From positions 186,001 through 250,000 of the forward strand of contig CBDFFN010000008.1 in the NCBI GenBank assembly GCA_965246795.1: a stretch of DNA of 64,000 bases, given 5' to 3'. This stretch comes from JAJXWB01 sp965246795. Lineage in GTDB: Bacteria; Pseudomonadota; Alphaproteobacteria; Rhizobiales; Beijerinckiaceae. Both the position numbers and the translations under genes were made by a program. Positions 34,775-43,698 of the stretch are shown here, piece by piece (the first letter of the stretch is position 1; the number at the start of each line of letters is the position of its first letter). The notes below the pieces were generated by a model. The model ran no database searches. It worked only from the letters and a program-made list of their open reading frames with translations, and had not been told where the DNA came from.

Positions 34775-35799
34775 TCATCGATTGCCACGGCCATTACACG
34801 ACCGCGCCGAAGGCGCTGGAGGACTGGCGCAATCAGCAGGTCGCTGCGATCAATGATCCCTCGCAGAAGCCAAAACCATCGGAGCTAAAGATTAGCGACG
34901 ACGAGTTGCGCGAGTCTATCGAAGCAAACCAGCTTCGTTTGATGAAAGAGCGCGGCCTCGATCTCACGATCTTTAGTCCGCGCGCGAGCTTCATGGCGCA
35001 TCACATCGGCGACTTTTCTGTTTCCTCAGAATGGACTGATATCTGCAACGAACTCTGCTGGCGGGTGTCGAAACTCTTTCCGCAAAAGTTCATCGGCGCT
35101 GCGATGCTGCCGCAGAGCCCCGGCGTCGATCCGAAAAGCTGTATTCCCGAACTCGAGAAATGCGTGACGGAGTACGGCTGCGTCGGCATCAATCTCAATC
35201 CCGATCCGAGCGGCGGCTGGTGGAAAAGCCCGCCAATGACAGACCGCCACTGGTATCCGATCTACGAAAAGATGGTCGAATACGACATCCCCGCGATGGT
35301 TCACGTGTCGACGAGTTGCAATGCGTGCTTCCACACAACCGGCGCGCATTACATCAATGCCGATACGACGGCGGTGATGCAGTTGATCGAAGGCGATCTG
35401 TTCAAGGACTTCCCGACACTGCGGTTTGTCATTCCGCATGGGGGCGGCGCCGCGCCCTATCATTGGGGTCGCTATCGCGGGCTGGCGCAGGCGCTGAAAA
35501 AGCCGGAACTGCGCGAACATCTGCTACGCAACGTGTTCTTCGACACCTGCGTCTATCATCAGCCGGGCATCGACCTTCTAACTAGAGTGATCCCGGTCGA
35601 CAACATTCTCTTCGCCAGTGAAATGGTCGGCGCGGTGCGCGGCGTCGATCCGGAGACTGGGCATAACTTCGACGACACAAAGCGCTACATCGACGCGACG
35701 CCGAATCTGTCGACCGGCGACCGCACAAAGATTTACGAAGGCAATGCGCGAAAAGTCTATCCGAGGCTTGATGCGGCGCTGAAGGCGCAAGGACGATAG
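34771..35799 (+). CDS. ligJ: 4-oxalomesaconate hydratase, LigJ-like
   Basis: A 342-residue amidohydrolase-superfamily protein that in the protocatechuate 4,5-cleavage and gallate routes hydrates 4-oxalomesaconate to 4-carboxy-4-hydroxy-2-oxoadipate. Metal site motifs are DCHGHYTT at the start, MVHVSTSCNACFHTTGAHY and FVIPHGGGAAPYHWGRYRG; the ending IYEGNARKVYPRL is typical of the family. The length matches LigJ. The start is GTG at 34771 within the previous gene's stop (GTGA). The LigK-like gene follows after 5 bases, giving consecutive pathway steps. Confidence 0.88.
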   Translation: MIIDCHGHYTTAPKALEDWRNQQVAAINDPSQKPKPSELKISDDELRESIEANQLRLMKERGLDLTIFSPRASFMAHHIGDFSVSSEWTDICNELCWRVSKLFPQKFIGAAMLPQSPGVDPKSCIPELEKCVTEYGCVGINLNPDPSGGWWKSPPMTDRHWYPIYEKMVEYDIPAMVHVSTSCNACFHTTGAHYINADTTAVMQLIEGDLFKDFPTLRFVIPHGGGAAPYHWGRYRGLAQALKKPELREHLLRNVFFDTCVYHQPGIDLLTRVIPVDNILFASEMVGAVRGVDPETGHNFDDTKRYIDATPNLSTGDRTKIYEGNARKVYPRLDAALKAQGR

Positions 35800-35804
35800 A
35801 CGGC

Positions 35805-36488
35805 ATGACCGAACTCGGCATCGTCAAACGTAACATTCTTCGCGCAGACCTCGCCGCTACGAATCGTCTCGCCGCCTTCGGCGTCGCAACCGTTCACGAG
35901 GCGTTGGGGCGCGTCGGTCTCATGCAGCACTACATGCGGCCGATCTATGCGGGCGCGCAGGTGTCCGGCACGGCGGTCACGGTGCTCCTGCATCCCGGTG
36001 ATAACTGGATGATGCATGTCGTCGCCGAGCAGATTCAGCCCGGCGACATTGTTATTGCGGCAATCACCGCCGATTGTACCGATGGATATTTCGGCGATCT
36101 CCTTGCAACTAGTTTCATGGCGCGTGGCGCGCGGGCTCTGATCATCGACGCCGGCGTGCGCGACGTGAAAACGCTCACCGAGATGGGCTTCCCGGTATGG
36201 AGCAAATGCATTTCCGCAAAGGGCACGGTGAAAGCGACACTCGGCTCGGTGAATATCCCGGTTGTGTGCGCGGGTGCGCTCGTCAATCCCGGCGATGCAA
36301 TCGTTGCGGACGAAGATGGTGTTGTCGTGGTGCCGGCGGCATCGGCGCAGAAAACTGCCGATGCTGCCGCCGCACGCGAAGCCAACGAAGGCGACAAGCG
36401 TGAAAGACTTGCGTCCGGTACCCTCGGGCTCGACATGTACAGCATGCGTGAGCCGCTCGCGAAGGCGGGCCTCAAATACATCGACTGA
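35805..36488 (+). CDS. ligK: 4-carboxy-4-hydroxy-2-oxoadipate aldolase/oxaloacetate decarboxylase, LigK-like
   Basis: A 227-residue class II (metal-dependent) aldolase of the HMG/CHA/RraA-like group, splitting 4-carboxy-4-hydroxy-2-oxoadipate into pyruvate and oxaloacetate. Seen: TVHEALGRVGLM near the N-terminus, LHPGDNWMMHVVAEQIQPGD, and the active-site stretch GDLLATSFMARGARALIIDAGVRD with the metal-binding Asp; PVWSKCISAKGTVK is typical of LigK/ProA. It follows ligJ by 5 bases. Its products feed central metabolism and could supply the PDH operon downstream. Confidence 0.9.
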   Translation: MTELGIVKRNILRADLAATNRLAAFGVATVHEALGRVGLMQHYMRPIYAGAQVSGTAVTVLLHPGDNWMMHVVAEQIQPGDIVIAAITADCTDGYFGDLLATSFMARGARALIIDAGVRDVKTLTEMGFPVWSKCISAKGTVKATLGSVNIPVVCAGALVNPGDAIVADEDGVVVVPAASAQKTADAAAAREANEGDKRERLASGTLGLDMYSMREPLAKAGLKYID

Positions 36489-36497
36489 AAACGTCGC

Positions 36498-37187
36498 ATG
36501 GCCGGCAACATCACAGGCATTTCATCGATGGCGACCCGGCATATCCTTGCCGAGTTAGTCCCGGTTTACGAAAGCCGTGCGGGATGCAAAGTTGCTATCC
36601 AGTCCGTGGGAGGCATCGCTGCCGCGCAACGCATTCGAGATGGGGAACCCGCCGATATCGTCATTCTCGCTTCTGATGCGATGCAGCAATTGGAGCGCGA
36701 GGGATTGCTTCTGCCCTGCAGTCGTGCCGACTTCGCATCGTCGGAGATCGCGGTTGCGGTTCGCGAGGGACAACCACTCCCGGCTCTGCACGACGAGAAC
36801 GCCATTCGCCGCGCGACACTGGCCGCGCGCATGATCGGCTATTCGACCGGGCCGAGCGGCACGCATCTAAAGCGGCTATGGGAGCGTTGGGGCATTGCTG
36901 ACATAATTGCGACGCGCGCCATTGAGGCACCGCCCGGCGTGCCCGTTGCGTCGTTGATCGCCGAGGGCAAGGCCGACCTCGCCTTCCAGCAACTCAGCGA
37001 ATTGCTTGGTCAGCCCGGCATCGTAATCGCCGGACCGTTGCCCCCGGCCGCGCAACAGACGACGATCTTTGTCGCCGGCGTTGGTGCACGTTCTGCGCAA
37101 CCAGAACGCGTGCGCGACCTTATCCGCTTTCTCATCTCACCCGATGCCGCCAGCACGAAGGCCAGACATGGCATGCAGGCGGCGTAA
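36498..37187 (+). CDS. ModA-like solute-binding-fold protein without signal peptide
   Basis: A 229-residue protein of the molybdate-binding/periplasmic-binding-protein fold: ISSMATRHILAELVPVYESR, VQSVGGIAAAQRIRDGEPAD with DIVILAS, YSTGPSGTHLKRLWERWG and PGIVIAGPLP. The N-terminus starts straight into the first strand, with no hydrophobic leader, so the protein appears cytoplasmic. It follows ligK by 9 bases. Similar genes near lig-type clusters have no role known to me; it could bind a pathway intermediate, act as an isomerase-like enzyme, or be a sensor. An importer role is unlikely because no partner permease adjoins it. Confidence 0.75.
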   Translation: MAGNITGISSMATRHILAELVPVYESRAGCKVAIQSVGGIAAAQRIRDGEPADIVILASDAMQQLEREGLLLPCSRADFASSEIAVAVREGQPLPALHDENAIRRATLAARMIGYSTGPSGTHLKRLWERWGIADIIATRAIEAPPGVPVASLIAEGKADLAFQQLSELLGQPGIVIAGPLPPAAQQTTIFVAGVGARSAQPERVRDLIRFLISPDAASTKARHGMQAA

Positions 37188-37238
37188 CGAACACAGAGCC
37201 CGACCTTCACCGGGCCAATTTTTTGAGGAAATGCTGAG

Positions 37239-39899
37239 ATGACCGATAAACATGATGCTGCCGAGACGCGCGAGTGGGTGGAGGCGATTTCCTCCGTCAT
37301 CGCGATTGACGGCAACGAGCGCGCGGACGCGATCCTTGAAGAGACGATCGATGTTGCGCGCAAGAGTGGTGCGCGCGTGCCGTTTGCGCGCAATACTGCT
37401 TATTTCAACACAATCCCGCCAGAGCACGAGCCGGTGCATCCCGGCAATCGCGCCATCGAGCACAAGTTGCGCTCCGCGATCCGCTGGAATGCGGCCGCGA
37501 TCGTACTTACCGCTAACAAGGACTCATCCGAACTCGGCGGTCACATTGCGAGCTTCCAGTCCGCCGCGACGCTTTACGACACCGGCTTCATGCATTTCTG
37601 GCACGCGCAGACCGAAGTTCACGGCGGCGATTGCGTCTTCATCCAGGGTCATTCATCGCCCGGCATTTATGCGCGTGCGTTTATGGAAGGACGGATCAGC
37701 GAGGATCGACTGAAGAACTTCCGACAGGAGGTCGACGGCAAGGGCCTGTCTTCCTATCCGCACCCCTGGCTGATGCCGGACTTCTGGCAGTTCCCGACGG
37801 TGTCGATGGGTCTTGGGCCGCTGATGGCGATCTATCAGGCGCGCTTCCTGCGCTATCTCGCCGGCCGCAGCCTCGCGAAGACTGACGACCGCCATGTGTG
37901 GGCCTTCATGGGCGACGGCGAGATGGACGAGCCGGAATCGCTCGGCGCCATCGCTCTCGCGGGTCGCGAGAAGCTCGATAACCTCATCTTCGTCATCAAT
38001 TGCAACCTGCAGCGTCTCGATGGACCCGTACGCGGCAATGGGAAGATCATTCAGGAACTGGAAGGTGACTTCCGCGGCGCCGGCTGGAACGTCATCAAGG
38101 TCGTGTGGGGTTCGGGCTGGGACGAGCTTCTGGCTCGGGACACCACCGGACGCCTGCGCCAGTTGATGATGGAATGCGTCGACGGCGAGTATCAGGATTT
38201 CAAGTCGAAGAACGGCCAGTACATCCGCGAGAAATTCTTCGGGCGTTATCCCGAAACCGCAGCGATGATCGAAGGCTGGTCCGACGAGCAGATATGGAAG
38301 CTGACACGCGGCGGGCACGATCCGCAGAAAGTTTTCGCTGCGTACAAAGCCGCCGTCGATCATGTCGGACAACCGACCGTCATTCTCGCCAAAACTGTGA
38401 AGGGTTACGGCATGGGCGAGGCCGGCGAAGCGCAGATGATTACCCATCAAGCGAAGAAGATGGGCGAAAGCGCATTGCGCCAGTTCCGCGATCGCTTCCA
38501 GATCGGCGTCAAGGACGAGGATCTTACGAAAACGCCGTTCCTGCGTTTCCCTGAAGATTCCGACGAGATGCGCTACTATCACGCGCGTCGCAAGGCGCTC
38601 GGTGGCTATCTGCCGTCGCGCCGCCAGCAGGCCGAACCGCTGGCGATCCCGCCGCTGTCGACCTTCGATGCGGTGCTGAAATCGACGGGCGAGCGTGAAA
38701 TCTCGACCACGATGGCCTTCGTGCGCATCCTCAACACGCTGTTGCGCGACAAGGCGATCGGTCCGCGCGTCGTGCCGATTGTGCCGGACGAAAGCCGCAC
38801 CTTTGGCATGGAAGGCATGTTCCGCCAGTACGGCATTTTCAGTCAGGTCGGGCAACTATACCGCCCGCAAGATGCAGACCAGCTCTCGTATTATCGCGAG
38901 CACCAGTCCGGGCAAATGCTGCAGGAAGGCATCAACGAAGCGGGCGCTATGTCGTCGTGGATTGCAGCTGCAACATCATATTCGCATTCCAATTGCCCGA
39001 TGATCCCGTTCTACATCTATTATTCGATGTTCGGCTTCCAGCGCGTGCACGATCTTGCGTGGGCGGCCGGCGATATGCGGGCGCGCGGCTTCCTCCTCGG
39101 CGGAACGTCGGGTCGTACGACGCTCAATGGCGAGGGTCTGCAGCACGAGGACGGCCACAGCCACATCCTTTCCGCGACGATCCCGAACTGCGTGTCTTAC
39201 GATCCGACCTTCGCTTACGAAGTCGCGGTGCTCGTGCAGAGCGGTCTCGAGCGCATGTATGGGCACGGCGAAGACGTGTATTATTACATCACGCTGCTCA
39301 ACGAGAACTATCCGCATCCCGAAATGCCTGTCGGCGCGGAAGAGGGCATCATCAAGGGCATGTATCTTTTCCGCGCTGCGCCGGACGGTACGTCGAAAGA
39401 CAAGAAGGTGACGCTCCTCGGCTGTGGTGCGATCCTTCGCGAAGTGATCGCGGGCGCGGACCAACTCGAGCACGATTACGGCATCATGGCTGACATCTGG
39501 AGCGCGACGAGCTTCACCGAACTTCGTCGCGAGGCCGATGCCTGCGAGCGCTGGAATATGCTGCATCCGCTGGAGACGCCGCGCGTGCCCTACGTGACGC
39601 AGTGTTTGCAGTCGCGTGGCAGCGGACCGGTCATCGCCTCGACCGACTACATGAAGGTCTTCGCCGACCAGATACGATCCTTCGTGCCCGGCCGCTACAA
39701 GGTACTCGGCACCGATGGTTTTGGCCGTTCGGACTATCGCAAGCAGTTGCGAAAATTTTTTGAGGTCGATCGTAACTTCGTATCGGTCGCGGCGCTCAAG
39801 GCGCTCGCGGACGAACAGCTGTTGCCATCGAAAACCGTCGCCGATGCCATCGTCAAATACGGCATCGATTCAGAGAAGGTCGATCCCATGCGCGCGTAG
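37239..39899 (+). CDS. aceE: Pyruvate dehydrogenase E1 component, homodimeric AceE type
   Basis: An 886-residue TPP enzyme that decarboxylates pyruvate and passes the acetyl group to lipoyl-E2. Typical AceE motifs: HIASFQSAATLYDTGFMHFW, QGHSSPGIYARAF, TPP/Mg site FMGDGEMDEPESLGAI with INCNLQRLDGPVRGNGKI, and GGTSGRTTLNGEGLQHEDGH in the pyrimidine-domain half; the C-terminus has VLGTDGFGRSD. A GAGG site lies about 10 bases before the ATG. It opens aceE-aceF-lpd, 51 bases after the ModA-like gene. Many Hyphomicrobiales instead use a two-subunit PdhA/PdhB E1. Confidence 0.96.
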   Translation: MTDKHDAAETREWVEAISSVIAIDGNERADAILEETIDVARKSGARVPFARNTAYFNTIPPEHEPVHPGNRAIEHKLRSAIRWNAAAIVLTANKDSSELGGHIASFQSAATLYDTGFMHFWHAQTEVHGGDCVFIQGHSSPGIYARAFMEGRISEDRLKNFRQEVDGKGLSSYPHPWLMPDFWQFPTVSMGLGPLMAIYQARFLRYLAGRSLAKTDDRHVWAFMGDGEMDEPESLGAIALAGREKLDNLIFVINCNLQRLDGPVRGNGKIIQELEGDFRGAGWNVIKVVWGSGWDELLARDTTGRLRQLMMECVDGEYQDFKSKNGQYIREKFFGRYPETAAMIEGWSDEQIWKLTRGGHDPQKVFAAYKAAVDHVGQPTVILAKTVKGYGMGEAGEAQMITHQAKKMGESALRQFRDRFQIGVKDEDLTKTPFLRFPEDSDEMRYYHARRKALGGYLPSRRQQAEPLAIPPLSTFDAVLKSTGEREISTTMAFVRILNTLLRDKAIGPRVVPIVPDESRTFGMEGMFRQYGIFSQVGQLYRPQDADQLSYYREHQSGQMLQEGINEAGAMSSWIAAATSYSHSNCPMIPFYIYYSMFGFQRVHDLAWAAGDMRARGFLLGGTSGRTTLNGEGLQHEDGHSHILSATIPNCVSYDPTFAYEVAVLVQSGLERMYGHGEDVYYYITLLNENYPHPEMPVGAEEGIIKGMYLFRAAPDGTSKDKKVTLLGCGAILREVIAGADQLEHDYGIMADIWSATSFTELRREADACERWNMLHPLETPRVPYVTQCLQSRGSGPVIASTDYMKVFADQIRSFVPGRYKVLGTDGFGRSDYRKQLRKFFEVDRNFVSVAALKALADEQLLPSKTVADAIVKYGIDSEKVDPMRA

Positions 39900-39954
39900 G
39901 ATGCGACGCAATCCACACGAACAAGTTCAAGAACAAATCCGAGGAAACGATCCC

Positions 39955-41289
39955 ATGAGCACCGACGTCATCGTCCCCGATATAGGGGACTTCAAGGATG
40001 TGCCGATCATCGAGATCAATGTCGCCATTGGCGACGAGGTAACGGCGGAGCAACCGCTGATCGTGCTCGAATCAGACAAGGCTTCGATGGAAGTGCCGTC
40101 GCCACAGGCTGGCAAAGTCGAGGCGATCCTCGTGAAGATCGGCGACAAGGTCAGCCAGGGAACGCCGATCATCAAATTCGCCGGCGGAGCAGGTGCAGGC
40201 GCGCCGGTCGCGTCGCCCGACACGAAGGCGAAGCCTGCCACTGACAAGAACGATCCGACGCGCGAAGGGCCGATGAAGTCGCCGGCGTCCGAGGAGCAGG
40301 ATTCCGTCCGTGCCGCCGACAAGACGCCCGTCGATGGCGCGACGAAACGCAGCCTGCCGCCGCCGATCGATTACGGCGACGCGCATGCCTCGCCGAGCGT
40401 GCGCCGTATCGCGCGCGAACTCGATGTCGATCTCAACAGCATCAAGGGCACGGGCGAGAAGGGCCGCATCACCAAAGAGGATGTGAAGGCGGCGCTTGCC
40501 GGCCCGTCGTCTGGCGGCGGCGCACCGGCTGCATCCGGTGGCATGGGTATCCCAGAGATCCCCGCCGTCGACTTCTCGAAGTTCGGGCCGGTCGAAACGA
40601 AACCGCTCGGTCGCATCAAGAAACTTTCCGGAACGTTCCTCCATCGTGCATGGCTGAACGTGCCGCATGTCACGCATACGGACGAAGCCGACATCACCGA
40701 GATCGATGCGTTCCGCAAAGAACTCGATGATGCCGCCAAGGGCGACAAGAAGAAGCCCTACCGCGTGTCGCTGCTACCCTTCCTGATGAAGGCATCGGTC
40801 GTCGCATTGCGCGCAAATCCGACCTTCAACGCATCACTGACACCGGCGAAAGATGCTCTGGTCTACAAGAACTATTACCACATCGGCATTGCGGTCGACA
40901 CACCGGAGGGTCTCGTCGTGCCGGTCGTGCGCGACGTCGATCGCAAGGGCATCGTCGAGATTTCACGCGAGCTTGGCGAACTCTCGGCGAAGGCGCGCGA
41001 TGGAAAGCTGTCACCGAGCGACATGCAGGGCGCGAGCTTCACAATCTCGTCGCTCGGCGGCATCGGCGGCACGAATTTCACGCCGATCGTCAATGCGCCC
41101 GAGGTTGCGATCCTCGGCGTCGTGCGTTCGAAAATGGCGCCGGTCTGGGACGGCAACGAATTCAAGCCGCGCCTGATGCTGCCACTCTGTCTCTCCTACG
41201 ACCACCGCGTCATCGACGGCGCGGCGGCCGCCCGCTTCACACGCCAGCTCGCCGCGTCCATCGAGGACGTGCGGCGTCTCGTGCTCTGA
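39955..41289 (+). CDS. aceF: Dihydrolipoyl acetyltransferase E2 of pyruvate dehydrogenase
   Basis: A 444-residue E2 core protein. Residues 1-75 form one lipoyl domain with the modified lysine in ESDKASMEV (Lys42); a Pro/Lys-rich linker follows; residues about 145-180 are the subunit-binding domain (SVRRIARELDVDLNSIKGTG); the rest is the acetyltransferase domain ending in LCLSYDHRVIDGAAAARFTR with the catalytic His and Asp. The ATG at 39955 is preceded by GAGGAAAC. It lies 55 bases after aceE and 13 before lpd, forming one operon. Confidence 0.96.
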   Translation: MSTDVIVPDIGDFKDVPIIEINVAIGDEVTAEQPLIVLESDKASMEVPSPQAGKVEAILVKIGDKVSQGTPIIKFAGGAGAGAPVASPDTKAKPATDKNDPTREGPMKSPASEEQDSVRAADKTPVDGATKRSLPPPIDYGDAHASPSVRRIARELDVDLNSIKGTGEKGRITKEDVKAALAGPSSGGGAPAASGGMGIPEIPAVDFSKFGPVETKPLGRIKKLSGTFLHRAWLNVPHVTHTDEADITEIDAFRKELDDAAKGDKKKPYRVSLLPFLMKASVVALRANPTFNASLTPAKDALVYKNYYHIGIAVDTPEGLVVPVVRDVDRKGIVEISRELGELSAKARDGKLSPSDMQGASFTISSLGGIGGTNFTPIVNAPEVAILGVVRSKMAPVWDGNEFKPRLMLPLCLSYDHRVIDGAAAARFTRQLAASIEDVRRLVL

Positions 41290-41302
41290 GGGGGCGCTCG
41301 CG

Positions 41303-43051
41303 ATGGCAAACGAAATCAAGGTTCCCGACATCGGCGACTTCAAGGATGTGCCGGTCATCGAAGTGCATGTGAAACCGGGTCAGCAGATCAAGGCGGAAGA
41401 AACGCTGATCACGCTCGAATCCGACAAGGCGTCGATGGACGTGCCTTCGCCGTCCGACGGCACGGTGGGCGAAGTTCTTGTCAAGATCGGCGACAAAGTG
41501 AGCCAGGGTGTCAGCATCCTGACGCTGGCAGGTGCGCCTGCCGGCTCAACCGAGCCTTCGAAGACATCGCTGACCAGCATCCCCGCGCATTCGAGCGGGC
41601 CGGCTACGTCATCGGCCCGTGCGGTGGCACAAGGCAATTTGCATGCCGAGGTGTTGGTTCTTGGCGCGGGACCGGGCGGCTATTCCGCGGCGTTTCGTGC
41701 CGCAGACCTCGGCAAGAAGGTCGTGCTTGTCGAACGCTGGCCCACGCTTGGCGGCGTGTGTCTCAATGTCGGCTGCATTCCTTCGAAGGCGCTTTTGCAC
41801 GCAGCCAAAGTTATCGATGAAGCAAAGGACATGAGCGCACACGGTATCAGCTTCGGCGAACCGAAGATCGACATCGATGCACTGCGCACATGGAAGGACG
41901 GCGTCATCAAGCGCCTGACCGGTGGCCTCTCCGGTCTCGCGAAACAGCGCAAGGTGACGGTCGTCGCGGGTGTCGGCACTTTTGCGTCACCTAACAGCGT
42001 CGTGGTTGCCGGCTCGGACGGCACGAAAACGATTTCCTTCGACAAGGCGATCATCGCTGCGGGTTCGGAGCCGATCACGCTGCCGTTCATTCCACACGAC
42101 GACAAGCGCGTCATCGACTCGACGGGCGCGCTCGAACTTGACGGCGTACCGAAGCGGTTGCTCGTGCTTGGCGGCGGCATCATCGGTCTCGAAATGGCAA
42201 CCGTCTATCACGCGCTTGGCTCGAAAGTGACGGTCGTCGAGCTGATGGACCAAATCATTCCCGGAGCCGATAAGGATATCGTCACGCCGCTGCACAAGCG
42301 CATCACGAAGCACTACGAAAAAATCCTGCTGAAGACGAAAGTGACGAAGGTCGAGGCGAGCGCCGAGGGTCTCGTTGCGACGTTCGAAAGCGCTGAAGGC
42401 ACGACGACCGATACGTTCGACAAATTGCTCGTCGCTGTCGGCCGCAAGCCTAATGGCAAGATCATCGCAGGTGAGAAAGCCGGCGTTGCCGTCGACGAGC
42501 GCGGCTTTATCGCCGTCGACAAGCAAATGCGCACTAACGTGCCGCATATTTTCGCGATTGGCGACATCGTCGGCCAGCCGATGCTGGCGCATAAGGCCGT
42601 GCATGAAGGTCATGTCGCGGCGGAAGTCGCGTGCGGCCACAAGAGTGCGTTCGACGCGAAATGTATCCCGTCGGTCGCTTACACCGATCCGGAAGTCGCC
42701 TGGGTTGGCCTCACCGAGAACGAGGCAAAGGCGAAGGGCGTAAAATACGGCAAGGGTGTTTTCCCCTGGGCCGCGTCGGGTCGTTCGCTGTCGCTCGGCC
42801 GCGACGAAGGCGTGACGAAGATCATCTTCGACGAGGCGACGCATCGCATCATCGGTTGTGGCATCGTCGGCCCAAATGCCGGCGATCTCATCGCGGAAGC
42901 TGGACTCGCGATCGAGATGGGCGCGGATGCCGCCGACATGGCCCTGACAATCCATCCTCATCCGACCTTGTCGGAGACGGTGGGTATGGCGGCGGAAATG
43001 TTCGAAGGCACGATCACCGATCTCATCGCGCCGAAGAAGAAAGTGTCGTAA
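41303..43051 (+). CDS. lpdA: Dihydrolipoamide dehydrogenase E3 with N-terminal lipoyl domain
   Basis: A 582-residue E3 that reoxidises dihydrolipoyl-E2 with NAD+. Unlike the standard protein of about 470 residues, it begins with a lipoyl domain (lysine in ESDKASMDV, Lys42) and a linker. The flavoprotein part has FAD motif LGAGPGGYSAAFRAADLG, redox pair GGVCLNVGCIPSK, NAD motif LGGGIIGLEMATVYHALG, and catalytic His in HPHPTLSETVGMAAE. Such lipoylated E3s are known in Neisseria- and Ralstonia-type PDH complexes, always paired with AceE-type E1, as here. Confidence 0.96.
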   Translation: MANEIKVPDIGDFKDVPVIEVHVKPGQQIKAEETLITLESDKASMDVPSPSDGTVGEVLVKIGDKVSQGVSILTLAGAPAGSTEPSKTSLTSIPAHSSGPATSSARAVAQGNLHAEVLVLGAGPGGYSAAFRAADLGKKVVLVERWPTLGGVCLNVGCIPSKALLHAAKVIDEAKDMSAHGISFGEPKIDIDALRTWKDGVIKRLTGGLSGLAKQRKVTVVAGVGTFASPNSVVVAGSDGTKTISFDKAIIAAGSEPITLPFIPHDDKRVIDSTGALELDGVPKRLLVLGGGIIGLEMATVYHALGSKVTVVELMDQIIPGADKDIVTPLHKRITKHYEKILLKTKVTKVEASAEGLVATFESAEGTTTDTFDKLLVAVGRKPNGKIIAGEKAGVAVDERGFIAVDKQMRTNVPHIFAIGDIVGQPMLAHKAVHEGHVAAEVACGHKSAFDAKCIPSVAYTDPEVAWVGLTENEAKAKGVKYGKGVFPWAASGRSLSLGRDEGVTKIIFDEATHRIIGCGIVGPNAGDLIAEAGLAIEMGADAADMALTIHPHPTLSETVGMAAEMFEGTITDLIAPKKKVS

Positions 43052-43240
43052 CAGGATTACCTGTGAGGACTTGTATGCCCTCGCGTGGCCTGGAGGGCTT
43101 TTGCCGTTTTCCCGGACGCAGACGCTCCGCTAGCGACGCGCGTCAGCTGCGTAAGCTGCGTAGTACGAGGCGAATTGCAGCTGTTTCTTACGGCTGTTAC
43201 TGATTGCTTTCAGCACGAGTGCTGGAAAAGGGGATCAGAC

Positions 43241-43576
43241 ATGAAGGGCGTCTATCGTTCGTCGACCATCGTCGCAATTGCGGCATCTACTCTCTTGCTC
43301 GGCGCAACACCGAGCTTCGCATTCAAGTTCAAGATCAAGATTCCGAACCCCATCAAGATCGCGAAGAGCATCGGCGGCGACATCACGCATCCCTTGCGCC
43401 CTATTCAGCGCACGGAGCGAAACATCCGTCAGACGGCGAGCGATCTTTCGAAGGGGAAGTTCAGGCCCGGGACAATGGTCTCCGCCATGCCTGGGGCAGC
43501 GCCCTATGCGGCGGCGGCACGCGCGTCGACTTCTTCCGGACCAGCGCGCGGTCCTTCGCCCGGGCCGAGGCGCTGA
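43241..43576 (+). CDS. Small exported hypothetical protein
   Basis: A 111-residue protein with a signal peptide (MKGVYRSSTIVAIAASTLLL, ending at SFA) followed by a basic, helix-prone segment (FKFKIKIPNPIKIAKSIGGD) and a Gly/Pro/Ser-rich tail. AAGGGGAT precedes the ATG at 43241. The positive, amphipathic start of the mature part could contact membranes or polyanions; no family is recognised. It stands alone 190 bases after lpdA. Confidence 0.65.
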   Translation: MKGVYRSSTIVAIAASTLLLGATPSFAFKFKIKIPNPIKIAKSIGGDITHPLRPIQRTERNIRQTASDLSKGKFRPGTMVSAMPGAAPYAAAARASTSSGPARGPSPGPRR

Positions 43577-43698
43577 TCCGTTCGACTAGACGCGTGTGAC
43601 AACGGACGCCCGCGCATCGGTGGCGCGGGCGCAAAGCTTGTCGCGTGGCAAGTGTCGCCGTTCCTCTGTGCCGTATCTATCGCCGCGCGCGGTGTCGA

